Shown here piece by piece: positions 5,197 through 6,944 of a stretch of DNA of 6,944 bases. The notes below the pieces were generated by a model. It made no database searches. It was given only the letters and a program-made list of their open reading frames with translations, and had not been told where the DNA came from. The translations under genes were made by a program, and so were the position numbers. The stretch's first letter is position 1. Every line of letters begins with the position of its first letter. The stretch is from AC-32 sp035624425 (GTDB taxonomy: Bacteria > Actinomycetota > Thermoleophilia > Gaiellales > Gaiellaceae), in NCBI GenBank assembly GCA_035624425.1, contig DASPRN010000016.1, forward strand, positions 1-6,944. The letters run 5' to 3'.

Positions 5197-6841
5197 CCGT
5201 GTAGCTCGCCTCGGCGATGTTCTTGGCGAGGAAGACGTCCACGTAGACGTACTGGCCGAGGCCGCGCGCCGGGACAACGACGCGCTCGGTCCTGCTGCCG
5301 CGGCGGGCGGAGACGCCGAGCAGGTCGCGCCGCGCCGCCGCGCCGCGCTCGAGGACGGTGCGCGTGTGCCGGCCCCAGACCTCGAGGTTGGCGTTCCCTT
5401 TCGTCGTCACCGTCACGACCAGCTTCCCCTTCGCCGGCAGGTAGGCGCGGTAGACGTCCTCGGGGTCCTCGGAGCGCTCGAGGTGCGCCGGCAGCACGCG
5501 CTTCGGCCGGCCGGGCACCGTCAGCGGCGGCTGGCCGGCCGGGAAGAGCCCGTGCGGCTCGACGAGGTAGACGTCCTCGTTCGGCTCCTCCGGGTCGGGC
5601 GGCGGAGCCTTCCGCGCCAGCGCGGCGGGGATGTTCAGGACCCCGTAGCCGGTGCTCTGATTCCAGCCGCGCTTGCCGACGTGTCGCGCGGAGCGGCGCA
5701 TGATCTCGAAGAGCTGGGTGTTGGTCAGGGTCGGGCGCAGCGTCCAGACGGCTGCGGCGGCACCCGAGACGAGCGGCGCCGAGAAGCTCGTGCCGTCGAA
5801 GGTGTCGTACGGGGGGCTCCCCGGGAGCACCCAGAAAGCCGGCACCGCAACGGGCATGTCCTGGCCGGGGGCCGCGAGGTCCATGTTGGCCGAGACGCTC
5901 GAGAAGACGGACGGCCGGTCCTCCTCGTCGGTCGCGCCGATCGTGAGCACGTGGGGAAACGACGCCGGGTACGAGGGCGGGCTGCCGAACTGGCGGTCGT
6001 TCCCCGCCGAGGCGACGACCAGGGAGCCGCTCCCGAAGGTGCGGAGGATCGCGTGCTCCTCGATCGCGAGGTGGTCGGTGCCGCCGAGGCTGAGGTTGAC
6101 GACGCCCGGCCCGTGCGCCCTGGCCGCGGCGAGGCCGGCGATCTCGTCGCCGACGGTCAGCTGCCCGCCCGGGCTCGCGTCCCAGAGCTGCAGCTTCGCC
6201 TGCGGGTAGATGCCGACGACGCCCTCCCCGTTCACCGGTGCGCCGACGACCGACGACGTGGCGGTCCCGTGCTTCTCCTCGCTGTTGGCCTTGAACGTCT
6301 GCGTGTTGAGCGCAGTCGTGTTCGGCCTGGGGGTAGGGTCGGCGAACTCGGGGTTCGAGAGGTCGACGCCCGAGTCGATCAGCGTCACCGGGAAGCCAGG
6401 GCCGGGGGGCGTCCAGGCGTCGGCGCCGACGTGCGGGATCCACCACTCGGCGTCGCACAGCGGATCGGTGCAGTAGCCGATCGACTGCGTCGCCTCCGTG
6501 CGGAGCGGAAGGTCCGGCGTCACCGAGGTGACGAGGCCCTGCGCGCGCAGGGCGGGCAGCAGCCGCGCGGCCGTCGCGCTCGGCAGGCGCCAGAGGCCGA
6601 GCTGCGGGTCGATCTCGCGCGCTCCGGAGGCCTGGAGCGTGAACTCGGCGCCGCCGAGCCGCGTGCGGTCGAGCCCGACGATCGTCCGCGGGTAGGAACG
6701 AAGGTCGTGCGCGGCCCGCGCGCGTCCGGCGGTGATCGCATGCCCGGAGTGGAAGGGCAGGAGCAGAGCTGCGATGAGGGCGACCCCGTGCACAGGCGCG
6801 GAAACGGTAGCTGGAACCTGGACAATCAGACGCGTGACCAC
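5171..6841 (-). CDS. Secreted subtilisin-like (S8) serine protease
   Basis: A 556-residue S8-family protease. Residues 1-38 look like an export signal: Arg4, hydrophobic core 19-30, possible cleavage after His-Ala or Ile-Thr-Ala. Residues about 45-118 resemble an inhibitory propeptide. The catalytic domain (about 135-410) has Asp156 (TLIDSGVD), His191 (KHGTATSSVVG), oxyanion Asn281 (ASAGND) and Ser352 (GTSFSAP), so it should be active. Cys124 and Cys129 are the only cysteines and could form a disulfide just before the domain. The tail starts with a PDPEEPNED segment and continues as a beta-rich region, like bacterial pre-peptidase C-terminal domains. There is no membrane anchor, so release outside the cell is likely; the substrate is unknown. 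The start is uncertain: GTG 6841 keeps Arg4 but has no Shine-Dalgarno sequence, while GTG 6793 (residue 17) would give a shorter signal. The gene lies between folB and folK in reverse orientation, overlapping folB by 26 bp and folK by 8 bp. Confidence 0.93.
   Translation of the reverse strand: MVTRLIVQVPATVSAPVHGVALIAALLLPFHSGHAITAGRARAAHDLRSYPRTIVGLDRTRLGGAEFTLQASGAREIDPQLGLWRLPSATAARLLPALRAQGLVTSVTPDLPLRTEATQSIGYCTDPLCDAEWWIPHVGADAWTPPGPGFPVTLIDSGVDLSNPEFADPTPRPNTTALNTQTFKANSEEKHGTATSSVVGAPVNGEGVVGIYPQAKLQLWDASPGGQLTVGDEIAGLAAARAHGPGVVNLSLGGTDHLAIEEHAILRTFGSGSLVVASAGNDRQFGSPPSYPASFPHVLTIGATDEEDRPSVFSSVSANMDLAAPGQDMPVAVPAFWVLPGSPPYDTFDGTSFSAPLVSGAAAAVWTLRPTLTNTQLFEIMRRSARHVGKRGWNQSTGYGVLNIPAALARKAPPPDPEEPNEDVYLVEPHGLFPAGQPPLTVPGRPKRVLPAHLERSEDPEDVYRAYLPAKGKLVVTVTTKGNANLEVWGRHTRTVLERGAAARRDLLGVSARRGSRTERVVVPARGLGQYVYVDVFLAKNIAEASYTVRIATARR
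6821..6826 (+). promoter_or_regulatory. Candidate -10 box for a leaderless folK transcript
   Basis: GACAAT matches five of six bases of TACAAT and ends 7 nt before the folK GTG at 6834. This is the spacing expected if transcription starts on the first base of the start codon. No Shine-Dalgarno sequence or clear -35 box is present. Because the protease gene faces the other way, folK needs a promoter of its own unless readthrough from folB reaches it. The box lies inside the first codons of the protease gene. Confidence 0.35.
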
Positions 6842-6944
6842 GGCGTATGTTGGGCTCGGCTCGAACCTCGGCGAGCCCGAGCGGCAGATCGAGCAGGCGC
6901 TCGAGCTCCTCGGCGCGGAGGAGGGGATCGAGCTGCGCGCGGTC
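6834..6944 (+). CDS. folK: 2-amino-4-hydroxy-6-hydroxymethyldihydropteridine pyrophosphokinase (HPPK), N-terminal part
   Basis: The first 37 codons of a gene that runs off the right edge. The start is diagnostic of HPPK: AYVGLGSNLGEPERQIEQAL at residues 4-23, close to the family's N-terminal ALGSNLGD signature, followed by a helix and a strand (IELRAV). HPPK transfers diphosphate from ATP to 6-hydroxymethyl-7,8-dihydropterin, linking FolB to FolP. The kinase active site lies beyond the window. GTG 6834 is the only in-frame start near the conserved strand and gives an N-terminus of normal length; the ATG at 6847 is out of frame. The gene is in the same orientation as folP and folB but separated from them by the protease gene. 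Its start codon overlaps the protease start head-to-head within GTGACCAC. Confidence 0.9.
   Translation, partial: MTTAYVGLGSNLGEPERQIEQALELLGAEEGIELRAV

Noticed and set aside
4992..6458. A 488-codon open frame on the - strand
   Set aside because: It is another reading phase of the protease gene and reads into the reverse of folB. The translation is Arg/Pro/Gly-rich low complexity, whereas the protease frame carries the full catalytic triad.

Overview
The window is strongly GC-rich with G/C-biased third codon positions. It carries the remains of the ftsH-folE-folP-folB-folK neighbourhood known from actinobacteria such as Mycobacterium. This points to a high-GC actinobacterium. A deep lineage such as Thermoleophilia is possible, but that is a guess from general character, and nothing in the window fixes the genus.

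Layout from left to right: the 3' end of ftsH (1-309, + strand); a 199-bp gap between convergent genes, holding a weak GC hairpin and a compound palindromic repeat (371-493); two overlapping ABC exporter half-transporter genes on the - strand (4008 to 2263, then 2263 to 509); folP (4028-4846, +) and folB (4843-5196, +), overlapping by 4 bp; a gene for a secreted subtilisin-like (S8) protease on the - strand (6841 to 5171); and the first 37 codons of folK (from 6834, +). Apart from the 310-508 gap the window is almost entirely coding.

Function: FolB, FolK and FolP catalyse consecutive steps of dihydrofolate synthesis (dihydroneopterin to hydroxymethyl-dihydropterin, its diphosphate, then dihydropteroate). 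FtsH is the membrane AAA+ zinc protease. The two ABC proteins look like one heterodimeric exporter: one subunit has a non-catalytic Walker B (LDD) with an intact LSGGQ signature, and the other has a catalytic Walker B (LDE) with a degraded signature (LSAGE). That is the pattern expected for one live and one degenerate ATP site.

The main point of interest is the arrangement. Relative to the familiar cluster, folE is missing from its place and the exporter pair stands there in reverse orientation. The protease gene separates folB from folK, also in reverse orientation, and overlaps both (26 bp tail-to-tail with folB, 8 bp head-to-head with folK). The exporter and folP start 19 bp apart around a symmetric TAACCTA that could serve as a shared -10 element for two leaderless transcripts. 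No clearly new molecular system is visible. The points worth checking are the cluster architecture, the candidate bidirectional promoter and the palindromic repeat.
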